Shown here in pieces: positions 27,178 to 37,089 of a stretch of 64,000 bases of DNA. Every line of letters begins with the position of its first letter. The stretch's first letter is position 1. The translations under genes and the position numbers were made by a program. The DNA is taken from assembly GCF_000970345.1 (NCBI RefSeq), contig NZ_LAQU01000002.1, positions 1 to 64,000 on the forward strand. Reading direction: 5' to 3'. Below the pieces are notes generated by a model. It worked only from the letters and a program-made list of their open reading frames with translations. It was not told where the DNA came from and made no database searches. The stretch is from Robbsia andropogonis. Lineage in GTDB: Bacteria > Pseudomonadota > Gammaproteobacteria > Burkholderiales > Burkholderiaceae.

Positions 27178-28428
27178 TCAACCAGCCAGCGGCGCGGCGA
27201 CCGTAATCCAATTCGCGCCTTTACCCGATGCACATCGGTCAGATAGCGTCAACGCACCGGTTGCCGAATCGATGCGGTAAGCCGACAGGAAATCGGAGCG
27301 CTCGCCGCTGGCAAACAAGTATTGTCCATTGGCATCGATTGCGATGCCTCGCGGCTGCGCTTCCGTGTCGATCCATGACACAGGTTGCCAGCCGTGCGTT
27401 TCATCCGCAGCATGCACGATGATGCGGCTCGATGCCCGCTCGCTGATATAGAGGAAACGATTGTCGGGGGTCAGTTGCAGATCCGCGGCCCAGATCCAAC
27501 GGGCCATCTCGGTGGGATCGGGCTGATCCGGATCGGAGAAGTTCGGTCGCGCTCGCCCTTGTATCAACGCTGACAAACCGTCGCTGCGGGGTGATATCGA
27601 GATAAGCGTCAAATGCCCGGTCTCCGGCGCACGCGCATAGGTCGCCACCACGCCCTGGAACTCGCTAAGGACATGCAGATAGTCTTCGGCGAGGCTCAGG
27701 CGCATGTGACGGGGGCCGAAGCCAGCACCCACGTCCACCACGTCGTTGACCGTGAGTTGGCCATCCTGCAGAGTAAAACACCACACGGCGTTGCCGCCCA
27801 AGGCAGACACATACACGTGGCGTCCATCACGGCTTACGACAACGGCATGCGCATGCGCGACGCCATCGATCACCTGCCGTGGCGGTACTTCCCGCGACAT
27901 GTCGATGTCGGTATCGCGCTTCTTCCCGTCGCCTTCCTGCGCGGAATGCCCACCGGCAGCGGAAAGGAGCGTGTCGACGTCATACACGCTCACGCGGTTC
28001 TCACCATACGACGCACCAATCGCCGTGCGGCCTGATGGATCGATTTCAACATACGCCAGACTGGACGCGATGGAAGCCCGGCCCAACCGTTGCAGTCTCG
28101 GCCACGTCTTCTCGAAAACGGCTGGCGAAATCGAGGCGTTCCCACTGATCGACGAGGAGGCCGTATCGACCACGCGGTAGATGACGATATGACGATTTTC
28201 CGCACGTGTCGCCGCCAGCAGCAATGCCCCGTCCGGACGTGCGGATACCCTCGCGGCGTGAGGCGACGCGAGGGTTACGCGCCGCGCCCACGACAGCGCC
28301 ATCGGCATGACGACCGGCTCAGCCGGATGGCGCGCCGATCCTACAAAACGGCCGATATCGCAATCAAAATCATAGCCGCCGATATCGCCGTCCTGCGCAT
28401 GCGAGACCCATACCGCCAGGCGGGTCAT
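27178..28428 (-). CDS. lactonase-family (6-phosphogluconolactonase-like) seven-bladed beta-propeller
   Basis: The 416-residue protein is built of propeller repeats such as GRTAIGASYGENRVSVYDV, GRHVYVSALGGNAVWCF and NRFLYISERASSRIIVH, as in PF10282 lactonases and muconate cycloisomerase-like proteins. Members hydrolyse 6-phosphogluconolactone or related lactones. An acidic, Lys- and Asp-rich insert lies near residues 150-175. The ATG at 28428 overlaps the TGA of the frameshifted carboxylesterase as ATGA, so the two form an operon. The ATG five codons earlier is less likely. Confidence 0.87.
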   Translation of the reverse strand: MTRLAVWVSHAQDGDIGGYDFDCDIGRFVGSARHPAEPVVMPMALSWARRVTLASPHAARVSARPDGALLLAATRAENRHIVIYRVVDTASSSISGNASISPAVFEKTWPRLQRLGRASIASSLAYVEIDPSGRTAIGASYGENRVSVYDVDTLLSAAGGHSAQEGDGKKRDTDIDMSREVPPRQVIDGVAHAHAVVVSRDGRHVYVSALGGNAVWCFTLQDGQLTVNDVVDVGAGFGPRHMRLSLAEDYLHVLSEFQGVVATYARAPETGHLTLISISPRSDGLSALIQGRARPNFSDPDQPDPTEMARWIWAADLQLTPDNRFLYISERASSRIIVHAADETHGWQPVSWIDTEAQPRGIAIDANGQYLFASGERSDFLSAYRIDSATGALTLSDRCASGKGANWITVAAPLAG

Positions 28429-30139
28429 AGCACACCGTCCCACAAGGCCAACTCGTCACCCGATGGATTCGATGCCAGCGCGGGCTTGTCACGCAGCAAC
28501 ATCGTTTCACGCGGGGCCGGGCCGCTGTCGTCCTGATCTTTCTGGCGCGTGCGCGCATGTGCGGTTGGATCGTCATCGACCAGCAAGGCCGGGCGCAGCT
28601 TCTGCGGATCGGGCGAATAGGGCAACCAGCGCGGCAGCATCCGCGATGCGGGCGCATCACCCTTGATGAAAGCAACCCATGCCTCCTGCATGGCCTTGCC
28701 AATGGGCGGCATCGGCGCACTGCCCTTGTAGTACATCTGTGTGAATGGATCGTCCAGATTGCCCCAGACAAACGGCAATTCCGAGCCGTGCACGGTATAT
28801 CCCTCGAAGGCGCCAAAAGCCAGTGGCCGTTCGAAGCGATAGGACCACGTATCGCCCCCGCTAGCGCATGCGCATCCGCCAGTCGAACCGTAGGCACCCA
28901 ATATTCCTCGGCGGTCAGCAAGCGGATGCGCCGGTCGAATGCGGACAGCGATGAAAACGTCTGCTGGTACCGCGCCGATGCCTTTTCCATGTCCGCTACA
29001 CGCAACTGCGCCAGTTCGCGCGGCAAGAACGGGGCCGCGACGCTCGGGTCCTTGCGCCCCGCCGCAACCGACTCCGGTGAGAAAAAGACCAGACTTTCAT
29101 CCCGGTTGGAACCGATCAGCAAACGCACTTGATTCGACGCGCCTTTTGCAATGGCATCCTGCGGCCTGGCCATCAACATCGCGCCATCGACGACCGATCG
29201 GAATGCGAAGGCGCGTTGGTAGTTGGCGATGGTCGCGGCTTGCGCCTGAAGGATCTGAGCCGTCGAAGCACTCAGCAGGTCTTCCTTCTTCAACCCTTGC
29301 TTGTCGAGCGCCTGTAAAAAAATGCCCGTAACGCGGTCCGCCTCCGGGAGATCGTGGACGGTCTGCCCCCCACCACTTTCGATGATCGCCGACTGGAACA
29401 GTCCCGCGGAGGCCGGCATCGCCATCAATGCCGCAACCGCCTTGCCGCCAGCGGATTCACCAGCCAGCGTAACACGCGCCGGATCACCGCCGAAGGCCGC
29501 AATATTCTGGCGTACCCACTGCAATGCCATCAACTGATCGCGGTTTGCGTTGTTGCCGCTACCCCGATACGCATCGCCGAGAACACTGCCCAGTTCCAGG
29601 AAACCCAATGCGCCGACGCGATAGTTCAGTGTCACGCAGACGATGCCCTGCTCGGCGAAGTGCGTGCCGTCATACAGCGGTTGGCTGGCTGCTCCAGCGA
29701 TATTGCTGCCACCGTAGATCCAGACGAATACCGGGTGAGTCCCGGGGTCGACAGGTGCCCAGACATTCAGGCGCAAACAATCCTCATCGAGCGGCACGTC
29801 GCCGAGCAGCGATTGATCCGATCCCGGTAGCTTGCGAACCGCCTGAATCGGGGCAGGCCCGAATGCAAACGCGTTCCACGTATCGTCCCATCCCGGAGAG
29901 GGCAGTGGCAGCGGCGGCTTGAAGCGCAGTTCGCCCACGGGCGGCTGCGCATAAGGAATGCCCTTGTACACGTCGACGCCATCCTGACGCATGCCGCGCA
30001 ACGGTCCCGCCGGTGTCTTCAACGACACCGCCTCACGTGGCGACGGTGCGCGGCGTGGCGCGGCATGCGCCAGGAACGGCCACGAAGCCACGGCGGTCAG
30101 CGCGGCGGAATGCTGCAGGAAGGCACGGCGTCCTTTCAC
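28425..30139 (-). pseudogene. carboxylesterase (type B) gene with a frameshift removing the catalytic histidine
   Basis: A GTG at 30139, 5 bases after AAGGGG, opens a Tat-type leader (KGRRAFLQ to AHA), so an exported enzyme is expected. The type-B esterase core follows, with DEDCLRLNVWAP, the nucleophile GESAGG and the acidic residue in SNRDES. After VRLADAHALAG the frame changes: the sequence GDTWSYRFERP and the catalytic histidine in YTVHGSELPFVWG continue in another frame to the stop at 28425. The break lies at five C (plus strand) at 28855-28859; six would restore about 570 residues. As read, the first frame runs on to 28370 with nonsense and should be inactive. Confidence 0.85.
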
Positions 30140-30284
30140 GGGTTCCCCTTTGGATGTGAATGTCACTATGGTAATAGGTCCAGATGCGCCCGGCTCCACG
30201 AACGCGTCTTTCTCGTACATATTGCCTAATTGCGCACGATTATGCAGACAGCGAGGGGCAGCCGTCCAGTTACCCCATGCGATA

Positions 30285-30315
30285 ATCGACGATGTAGATC
30301 ATGGGCATCGACGAT
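30285..30315. promoter_or_regulatory. 9-bp direct repeat in the esterase/oxidoreductase divergent promoter region
   Basis: ATCGACGAT occurs exactly twice, at 30285-30293 and 30307-30315. The copies are 22 bases apart, about two helical turns, so a dimeric regulator could bind the same face. They sit 30-60 bases before the oxidoreductase ATG. Confidence 0.4.
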
Positions 30316-30344
30316 TTAATAATCATTCAACGGAGCGTGAAGCG

Positions 30345-31442
30345 ATGAAAGCTGCCGTCCTGACTGCCTTTGGCGCACCGCTATCCATCCAGACGTTGCC
30401 TGCGCCCGTCGCCGGTCCCGGCGAAATCGTCGTCGATGTCAAGGCGGCGCCGATCCTGCCCTACACGAAGGAAATCCTGGCAGGCGCCCGCGTCTATTCG
30501 TTGACACCCCCCATGGTGCCCGGATGCGGTGCAGTCGCGTGCGTGTCCGCGGTCGGACCCGACGCGACCACGCTACGCCCAGGCGATTGGGTTTTCTGCG
30601 ATCCGACATTGCGTTCGCGGGACGATCCGCATACCCGTGACGCCGCGCTGCAAGGCTGGGACGCCCGCGGCGAAACAGGCGCCATCCTGCAACAGCGCTA
30701 TCGAGACGGTCCGTTCGCGCAGCAAATGCGACTACCCCTCGAAAACGCCTTGCCAATCCCGATTGATCGTTCACCCGCTGCCCAGGACGACGACACCCTC
30801 CTCCAATGGAGTGCGCTGAACACGTTGCTCGTCCCCTACGGAGGATTGGCATCCATTGGCTTCTCCCCCGGCGAGACACTGCTCGTCAGCGGCGCCACCG
30901 GGCATTTCGGCAGTGCCACCGTGGCGGTGGCATTGGCCATGGGTGCCGCACGCGTCGTGGTGGCAGGTCGCAATACCAAGCGTCTTGCGGCGCTGGTAGA
31001 CCGCTTCGGTTCGCGAGTGGTACCTGTCGCGCTAAGCGGGATCGAGCCGGACGATAAAAGGCGCATGCGCGCCGCCGGTCGCGACATCATCGATTGCGTA
31101 CTTGACTTCCTTCCCCCCACCGCCACCTCTCGCACCGCGCGGGCGGCAATGATGAGCGTAAGACAGGGTGGTCGCGTGGTATTGATGGGGGGCATCGGGC
31201 TACAGGGCGAAGAAGATCTGGTGCTGCCCTACCCTTGGTTCATGCTGAACAACATCACCGTGCGTGGGCAGTGGATGTATTCGCGTGCCAGCGCCCCGCG
31301 CCTGGTCGCGCTCGTGGAAGCCGGGCTGCTGCGACTGGACGACTTCGCGATCATGCGGTTCGCACTCGACGACGTGAATGCCGCGATCGAAGACGCGGCC
31401 GCGCATCCGGTGCCATTTCGACTCACGGTCGTCTGCCCCTGA
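30345..31442 (+). CDS. MDR-superfamily (zinc-less alcohol dehydrogenase/quinone oxidoreductase-like) oxidoreductase
   Basis: The 365-residue protein has the GroES-like N-terminal domain (residues 1-135, TPPMVPGCGAVACVSAVG) and a Rossmann domain with the nucleotide motif SGATGHFGSATVAVA near 185. The cysteine ligands of structural and catalytic zinc are missing, which places it with quinone-oxidoreductase-like reductases that use NAD(P)H. The ATG at 30345 follows GGAG by 9 bases; the frame is open to 29991, but that part is antisense to the esterase leader. It is divergent from the esterase gene. The substrate is unknown. Confidence 0.88.
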   Translation: MKAAVLTAFGAPLSIQTLPAPVAGPGEIVVDVKAAPILPYTKEILAGARVYSLTPPMVPGCGAVACVSAVGPDATTLRPGDWVFCDPTLRSRDDPHTRDAALQGWDARGETGAILQQRYRDGPFAQQMRLPLENALPIPIDRSPAAQDDDTLLQWSALNTLLVPYGGLASIGFSPGETLLVSGATGHFGSATVAVALAMGAARVVVAGRNTKRLAALVDRFGSRVVPVALSGIEPDDKRRMRAAGRDIIDCVLDFLPPTATSRTARAAMMSVRQGGRVVLMGGIGLQGEEDLVLPYPWFMLNNITVRGQWMYSRASAPRLVALVEAGLLRLDDFAIMRFALDDVNAAIEDAAAHPVPFRLTVVCP

Positions 31443-31546
31443 CAATGGGAGAACGCGGGCGGGCACGCAGTTTGGCATAATAGGTCAGCTTGCCGACTCC
31501 ACCGCGCGGCGCCGCATCGGCACCGCAACCACGCCCAGCGCCCGCC

Positions 31547-34453
31547 ATGACCCTCCCCCGCACCGCTGCTCCGTCAAACGCTTCCGACCTCGCTTCCGTG
31601 TTGCCCTCCGGCCATGGTGCCATCCCGGTCCCTGCCGCCGAAGTGCCGGACAAGGATCGCCCGTTGTTCGAGGACATTCGTTTTCTAGGTCGATTGCTGG
31701 GCGAAGTGGTCCGTGATCAGGAAGGCGAGACGATATATGCATTGGTCGAGTCGATCAGGCAGACCGCCGTGCGCTTTCGACGGGATGGCGACATTGCGGC
31801 AGGCCAGGCGCTCGACAAGGTGTTGAACGGTCTCAGCGACCCGGAAATGGTCTGCGTCGTCCGCGCCTTCAGCTATTTCTCACACTTGGCGAATATCGCG
31901 GAAGATCGGCATCACAACCGGCGGCATCGGCACCATGAACTCGCGGGCACGGCACCGAGAGCGGGCTCGTTGCCGTATGCCTTATCCCGCCTGCGCGAAG
32001 CGGGCATTGACGATGAGGCAACGCGCAATGCGCTGCGGCACATGCTGATCGTCCCGGTACTGACGGCGCATCCGACGGAAGTACAACGCAAGAGCATCCT
32101 CGATGCGCAAAAGGCCATTGCGGACCTGCTGGCCCAGCGCGACGCACCACTGAGCGCGCGAGAACGGGCACGTATCGATGCGCTGATTCAAGCCCATATC
32201 ACCACCCTCTGGCAGACGCGCATGCTGCGGCCGGCGCAACTCAGCGTCGAAGACGAAATTGTCAACGCGCTGTCTTATTACGGCACGACGTTCCTTGACC
32301 AGTTGCCGGCGTTGTATGGCGATCTGGCGGAAGCGATCAAGGCGCCAGGGCCGCTACCCGCTTTCTTGCGGATGGGGAGCTGGATTGGTGGTGATCGTGA
32401 CGGTAATCCAAACGTCGATGCCGGCACGTTGGCCCTTGCCGCGCGGCGACAAGCACGAATCGCATTGACTTACTACCTCGATCAAATCGCCGCGCTGCGC
32501 ACCGAGCTTTCCATGTCGTCGACGCTCGTCTCGGTCAGTCCGGCGCTGGATGACCTAGCAACACGCGCAGATGCCTGGCTGCCACCGTCGACACACCGCG
32601 AAGACGAGCCCTATCGGCGCGCCTTGGGAGGGATGGCACTCCGGTTACGCGCAACGGCATTGCAGCGCGACGTCGACCTTCCAGGCCGCCCCGCGCTACC
32701 GCACGATGCGTTGGCCAGCGCGACGCCTTACGCGAACGCCGCGGCATTCGCCGACGACTTGAAAATCGTCTATGACTCACTGCATGCACACCACGGCAGC
32801 GCTCTGACGGCCGCACGATTGACACCGCTACGACAGGCACTCGCCATTTTCGGTTTCCATTTGGCCAGCGTGGATCTACGGCAAAGTTCCGATATCCACG
32901 AACAGGTGATCACCGAGCTGTGCGCCGTTGCAGGCGATGCCGATTATCAACGGATGGACGAAGCAAGCCGGGTGGCCTGGTTGCAGCAGGAACTCGCGCA
33001 TGTGCGGCCTTTACGCAGCCGCTACGCACGATACAGTGCACTGGTGCAAGGCGAACTTGCCATCTTCGAACAAGCTGCCACGCTGCGCGCGCAATTCGGC
33101 GTCGAAGCCGTGCCGCATTATATCGTCTCGCATACGGAGACCGTCAGCGACCTGCTAGAAGTTCTGCTGCTGCAGAAGGAAACGGGGTTGCTTGCCGACG
33201 CGGACAACCCAGGCATCATGGTCATCCCGTTGTTCGAGACAATCGAGGATTTGCAAAACGCACCGGCGATCATGGCAGCCTGGCTCGCCCTGCCGCACAC
33301 ACAAGCCCGGATGCGCGCGCTGGGACGAGAACAAGAAGTGATGCTGGGATATTCGGACAGCAATAAGGATGGAGGCTTCCTGACATCGAACTGGGCGCTG
33401 TATCGGGCGGAAGAAGCATTGGTCGCGGTGTTTGCCGAACATAACGTGCAATTGCGGCTGTTTCATGGTCGCGGCGGCACCGTGGGCCGTGGCGGCGGCC
33501 CAACCTATCAGGCCATCCTGTCGCAACCGACCGGCACTGTGCAAGGACAGATTCGGCTGACCGAACAAGGCGAACAGATCGCGGCAAAGTTCGGTAATCC
33601 ATCGATCGGTCGGCGCAATCTCGAGTCCTTGGTGGCGGCAACGCTTGAAGCCACGCTGCTCGACGACATCAAGGCGGGCGCGGGTGCGGGTGCGGGTGCG
33701 GGTGCGGGTGCGGGTGCGCAGGATGCCCGTTTCGCGCGATATGGGCAGATCATGGATCGGTTGTCGACGTTAGCGCAGCAAGCGTATCGCGCCTTGGTGT
33801 ACGAAACGCCAGGTTTCGTCGATTATTTCTTCGCGGCAACCCCGATAGCCGAAATCGCTGATCTGAATTTGGGCAGCCGTCCCGCGTCGCGAAAACTGCA
33901 GGACCCCGCATCGCGCTCCCTCTCTCATCTTCGCGCGATTCCGTGGGGATTCTCCTGGGGACAATGCCGTCTATTGCTGCCGGGATGGTATGGCTTCGGC
34001 AGCGCCGTCAAGGAATGGCTTGCACAAGGGGAGGATACCGAAGCAGCGCGGCTCGCGGAATTGCAGCAGATGGTACGGCAGTGGCCATTTTTTACAACAT
34101 TGCTGTCGAACATGGACATGGTATTGGCGAAAGCCGATTTGCCAATGGCGTCACGCTACGCGAGCCTGGTTGACAATGCCGCACTGCGGCAGGCGATCTT
34201 CGGCGCAATTCAACGTGAATGGCAAGCCACCGTGGAGGTTCTCGAAGCCATCACGGGTCAATCGGTGCGACTTGCCGACAATCCCCTGCTCGCGCGGTCG
34301 ATTCGCAATCGCTTCCCGTATCTCGACCCGTTGAATCATCTTCAAGTCGAATTGCTACATCGCTATCGCAGTGGTGAATCGAGTGACAAACTTCGTCGCG
34401 GCATCAAGTTATGCATCAACGGTGTCGCGTCCGGCCTGCGCAATACAGGGTGA
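31547..34453 (+). CDS. ppc: phosphoenolpyruvate carboxylase
   Basis: The 968-residue enzyme fixes bicarbonate onto PEP to give oxaloacetate, an anaplerotic step. Diagnostic blocks are LTAHPTEVQRKS (catalytic His near residue 175), GSWIGGDRDGNPNV, the flexible loop FHGRGGTVGRGGGP and the C-terminal INGVASGLRNTG. The first ATG is at 31547; the frame upstream opens only with TTG. An Ala-Gly stretch encoded by a hexanucleotide repeat interrupts a region upstream of ARYGQIMDRLS. The length is normal for the bacterial enzyme. Confidence 0.97.
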   Translation: MTLPRTAAPSNASDLASVLPSGHGAIPVPAAEVPDKDRPLFEDIRFLGRLLGEVVRDQEGETIYALVESIRQTAVRFRRDGDIAAGQALDKVLNGLSDPEMVCVVRAFSYFSHLANIAEDRHHNRRHRHHELAGTAPRAGSLPYALSRLREAGIDDEATRNALRHMLIVPVLTAHPTEVQRKSILDAQKAIADLLAQRDAPLSARERARIDALIQAHITTLWQTRMLRPAQLSVEDEIVNALSYYGTTFLDQLPALYGDLAEAIKAPGPLPAFLRMGSWIGGDRDGNPNVDAGTLALAARRQARIALTYYLDQIAALRTELSMSSTLVSVSPALDDLATRADAWLPPSTHREDEPYRRALGGMALRLRATALQRDVDLPGRPALPHDALASATPYANAAAFADDLKIVYDSLHAHHGSALTAARLTPLRQALAIFGFHLASVDLRQSSDIHEQVITELCAVAGDADYQRMDEASRVAWLQQELAHVRPLRSRYARYSALVQGELAIFEQAATLRAQFGVEAVPHYIVSHTETVSDLLEVLLLQKETGLLADADNPGIMVIPLFETIEDLQNAPAIMAAWLALPHTQARMRALGREQEVMLGYSDSNKDGGFLTSNWALYRAEEALVAVFAEHNVQLRLFHGRGGTVGRGGGPTYQAILSQPTGTVQGQIRLTEQGEQIAAKFGNPSIGRRNLESLVAATLEATLLDDIKAGAGAGAGAGAGAGAQDARFARYGQIMDRLSTLAQQAYRALVYETPGFVDYFFAATPIAEIADLNLGSRPASRKLQDPASRSLSHLRAIPWGFSWGQCRLLLPGWYGFGSAVKEWLAQGEDTEAARLAELQQMVRQWPFFTTLLSNMDMVLAKADLPMASRYASLVDNAALRQAIFGAIQREWQATVEVLEAITGQSVRLADNPLLARSIRNRFPYLDPLNHLQVELLHRYRSGESSDKLRRGIKLCINGVASGLRNTG
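33674..33718 (+). repeat. GCGGGT hexanucleotide tandem repeat inside ppc
   Basis: One GCGGGC is followed by six perfect GCGGGT copies and a final GCG. It encodes seven Ala-Gly pairs plus Ala. Unit changes would keep the ppc frame, so copy number can vary without destroying the enzyme. Confidence 0.95.
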
Positions 34454-34746
34454 TCCACTAACCTCTCAAGCATATGGGGCGTCATCGTAAAATCAGCGCA
34501 CGCCCGCTGTTACAGAGCTCAGAAAAATCGCAAAAGTACTTGCCTATACTGGTTTGTAAACGTTTCCAATCTATTTATTTAGCCCGAGTATCATTCTAGC
34601 GTGGTAACGTCAAGCCGTTGACACGGCGGGTCGAGGTCAGATATGTCTAATTTACATGGATAATTATTGATCATTGAACAGTAAAATAAGAGAGAATTCG
34701 CACGGCGGCAACGCCATTGCATTCGCGATGTCTCAGGAGAAACAAA

Positions 34747-35049
34747 ATGTCCCATCGTGTCAACAGTGCGACAGTGATTCCGTCAGAAACCCTGCCGGGT
34801 ACGACGACGTTGATCGACACTGTCACGCAATTGCTGAACAGCCAACAGATTCACTACCGTTTGGCTGATCGCATTTCCAAGTCCATTGTCGTCGCTTTAC
34901 CGACGGACGCGTCCACCGATACACACGTCGCTCTGGCCGCATATCAAGAGGCACTGGAAAAACTCAGGTACTCGGTCAAAGCGGCAAAAGCGGGCAATAT
35001 GATGGACGCCCTCATCCGTCTGCGCGAAGCCGACCAGCCGTCGGCCTGA
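34747..35049 (+). CDS. small hypothetical protein
   Basis: This 100-residue soluble protein is not recognised. It has a strong AGGAGA ribosome-binding site 6 bases before the ATG, which supports expression. The chain is helix-rich, with TTLIDTVTQLLNSQQIHYRL and YQEALEKLRYSVKAAKAGN as likely amphipathic helices and no membrane segment or cysteine. It lies between ppc and the convergent phosphate transporter. The AT-rich 290 bases upstream include TTGACA at 34618-34623, but no well-spaced -10 box was found. It is probably monocistronic. Confidence 0.72.
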   Translation: MSHRVNSATVIPSETLPGTTTLIDTVTQLLNSQQIHYRLADRISKSIVVALPTDASTDTHVALAAYQEALEKLRYSVKAAKAGNMMDALIRLREADQPSA

Positions 35050-35060
35050 TCTCGGCTGCG

Positions 35061-36506
35061 CTACAGCGCGGGGTTATCGAGGACGTAGAATAGAACGCCC
35101 GCGATCAGCATCGTGACCGGCAGGGTCACGATCCAAGTCAGTACGATGCGGATCAACATGCCAGGCTGGAGGCCTTGCCCTCCAGCCGCCATCGTTCCGG
35201 CGATACCCGATGTCACGATATGGGTCGTGCTGACGGGAAGGCCCGTAAAACCAGCGGTTCCGATCAGAACCGAACCGACCAGTTCGGCGCTGGCACCCTG
35301 CCCTGGCGTCATATGCTGCTTGCCCAGGCGCTCACCTAACGTGCGGACCACGCGCTGATAGCCGAACATCGTGCCCACGCCGAGGCAAAGCGCACTCAGC
35401 AGCCGGACCCATAGCGGCGCATATTCCACGGAGTCACGCATTGCTTTGCGGATTTCGGTCGCTTCATGGCGTTCCTCCGCCGACGCATCGACCGATCCGG
35501 CAACGTGCTTCATCTGCGAGACAATCTGATAAACATCGCCGCGCAGTTGTGCGCGTGTGGCGGCGAATTGCCCGCCATTGGCATCTAGCGGACTACTTTG
35601 TCCCTGCTGCTGCGCCTCGATGGCCTGTGCCTGTTGCGCAAGTACGTGGCTTGACCCGTGCAAGCGACTCGCCGATGTCAAAGCCTGGGCCTTCATATCG
35701 TCGCCGTAAAGCGCGATCAATGGAATGGCTCGACCCGCATAGTCGCTGAGTGTGCGGATCTGGTTATCCGCCGACGGATTCAAGGCGTAGGTTGCCGGCA
35801 GCATCCCGATAATCGTCAACATGATCAAACCAATGCTCTTTTGCCCGTCGTTGGTTCCGTGAGAAAAACTTACCGACGTACACGTCAGAATCAGCAAGAC
35901 GCGCATCCACCAGACCGGCGGCTGATGCGGTGCCGGCGGCACGAACAAATGGCCGCGGCTCTTCAGAAAAATACGTAGCAGGCCATACAATGCGCCCGCC
36001 AGGACAAACCCTAACACGGGAGAAATCGCGAGCCCTTTTAGAACGACCAGAATCTGCTTCCAATCCACTCCTTGCGCCACACTGCGGGATTGCAGTAACG
36101 CATCAGCCGCTGCGACACCGATCAGCGAGCCGATAATGCAGTGCGAACTGCTGTTCGGCACGCCAAACGCCCAGGTCAGGACGTTCCAGAATAGTGCCGA
36201 CGCAAAGATGGCAACCAACATCGGTACCGCAGGGGCGCCGTTTGGCGGCGTCAACACGTCAGGAGGCAGAATTTCGACGAGGGCATACGCCACCGTAATG
36301 CCTCCTACCAGTACGCCAACGAAATTGCAAATGCCGGACCAAACCACCGCTGGCGTGGCCTTCAGGGAGTTCGTGTAAATCACGGTGGCAACGGCGTTCG
36401 ACGCATCATGGAAGCCATTGGTTGCTTCGAAAGCCAATACCATCAAGAAACACACAGCGAGCATCGCAATCACGATCCCCGACGACGGTACAAAATGTGA
36501 CAGCAT
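35061..36506 (-). CDS. PiT-family inorganic phosphate transporter
   Basis: The 481-residue membrane protein has both duplicated PiT signatures, ATNGFHDASNAVAT near residue 28 and SFSHGTNDGQKSIG near 212. These bind phosphate and the coupling cation (proton or metal-phosphate). Around ten helices flank a hydrophilic central loop of about 130 residues (about 240-370), rich in Gln and Ala, as in PitA. It is a low-affinity constitutive type in relatives. It is convergent with the small hypothetical gene; no PhoU gene is adjacent. Confidence 0.95.
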   Translation of the reverse strand: MLSHFVPSSGIVIAMLAVCFLMVLAFEATNGFHDASNAVATVIYTNSLKATPAVVWSGICNFVGVLVGGITVAYALVEILPPDVLTPPNGAPAVPMLVAIFASALFWNVLTWAFGVPNSSSHCIIGSLIGVAAADALLQSRSVAQGVDWKQILVVLKGLAISPVLGFVLAGALYGLLRIFLKSRGHLFVPPAPHQPPVWWMRVLLILTCTSVSFSHGTNDGQKSIGLIMLTIIGMLPATYALNPSADNQIRTLSDYAGRAIPLIALYGDDMKAQALTSASRLHGSSHVLAQQAQAIEAQQQGQSSPLDANGGQFAATRAQLRGDVYQIVSQMKHVAGSVDASAEERHEATEIRKAMRDSVEYAPLWVRLLSALCLGVGTMFGYQRVVRTLGERLGKQHMTPGQGASAELVGSVLIGTAGFTGLPVSTTHIVTSGIAGTMAAGGQGLQPGMLIRIVLTWIVTLPVTMLIAGVLFYVLDNPAL

Positions 36507-37089
36507 CAGCGTTTTCCCGAAAAGACGCGTTGGCAGAATGCCAAGCGATGGCTGGAAATGAAATCAACGGACGCATGGAGCACGTAGGTGGACTTTCGCA
36601 GAGTGGGCTTGGGTTCGACGACAATCCGTTGAGCGCAGCCCCCTGTTTATCGTAGGCGATTAGCATGACAGGCATGAGGCAGAAAATTTCGATTGACTAA
36701 CAGGCATGTTTTTTTATTTTATGTTGTACTGCTTATTAGTTTTTTAGTGCGGCATGATTTTATGACGACATCGCCAACAGCATATTTTGTATTCTAGATG
36801 CCGCACCGACGGCCGGGAATCACATGCGCTGGCGCGCAAGCATGATGCGCGTGGCCGCTGATGGTGCCGATCCTCAGTGGTAACGACTCCCCCCCAATCC
36901 GACGACACAAACATAACAACAAAGGAAAGGACGTTATTGCCTGTTAGTTGCATTATAGGAAGTTGACGACCAAGTTGGTATTTTTACTATTCCCCTGTAG
37001 GAATGGCAAAACATGCCGTTTACCAATTGGAAGCCCGATTGGCGATACGCCTCTTGGCAACTCTTCTTAAAGCGAAGTACTGGAGCACC
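36507..37089. other. AT-rich intergenic region before the chemoreceptor gene
   Basis: These 583 bases separate the phosphate transporter from the chemoreceptor. The part 36680-36800 is strikingly AT-rich, with a run of T at 36708-36720. No protein-like ORF, RNA gene or terminator was recognised. A promoter candidate is listed separately. Confidence 0.55.
36963..36990 (+). promoter_or_regulatory. candidate sigma-70 promoter for the chemoreceptor
   Basis: TTGACG at 36963-36968 and TACTAT at 36985-36990 are spaced by 16 bases. The inferred leader is about 90 bases. Confidence 0.4.

Noticed and set aside
33674-33718. Short tandem repeats considered as a CRISPR-like array
   Set aside because: Units are 6 bases without spacers and encode Ala-Gly inside ppc.
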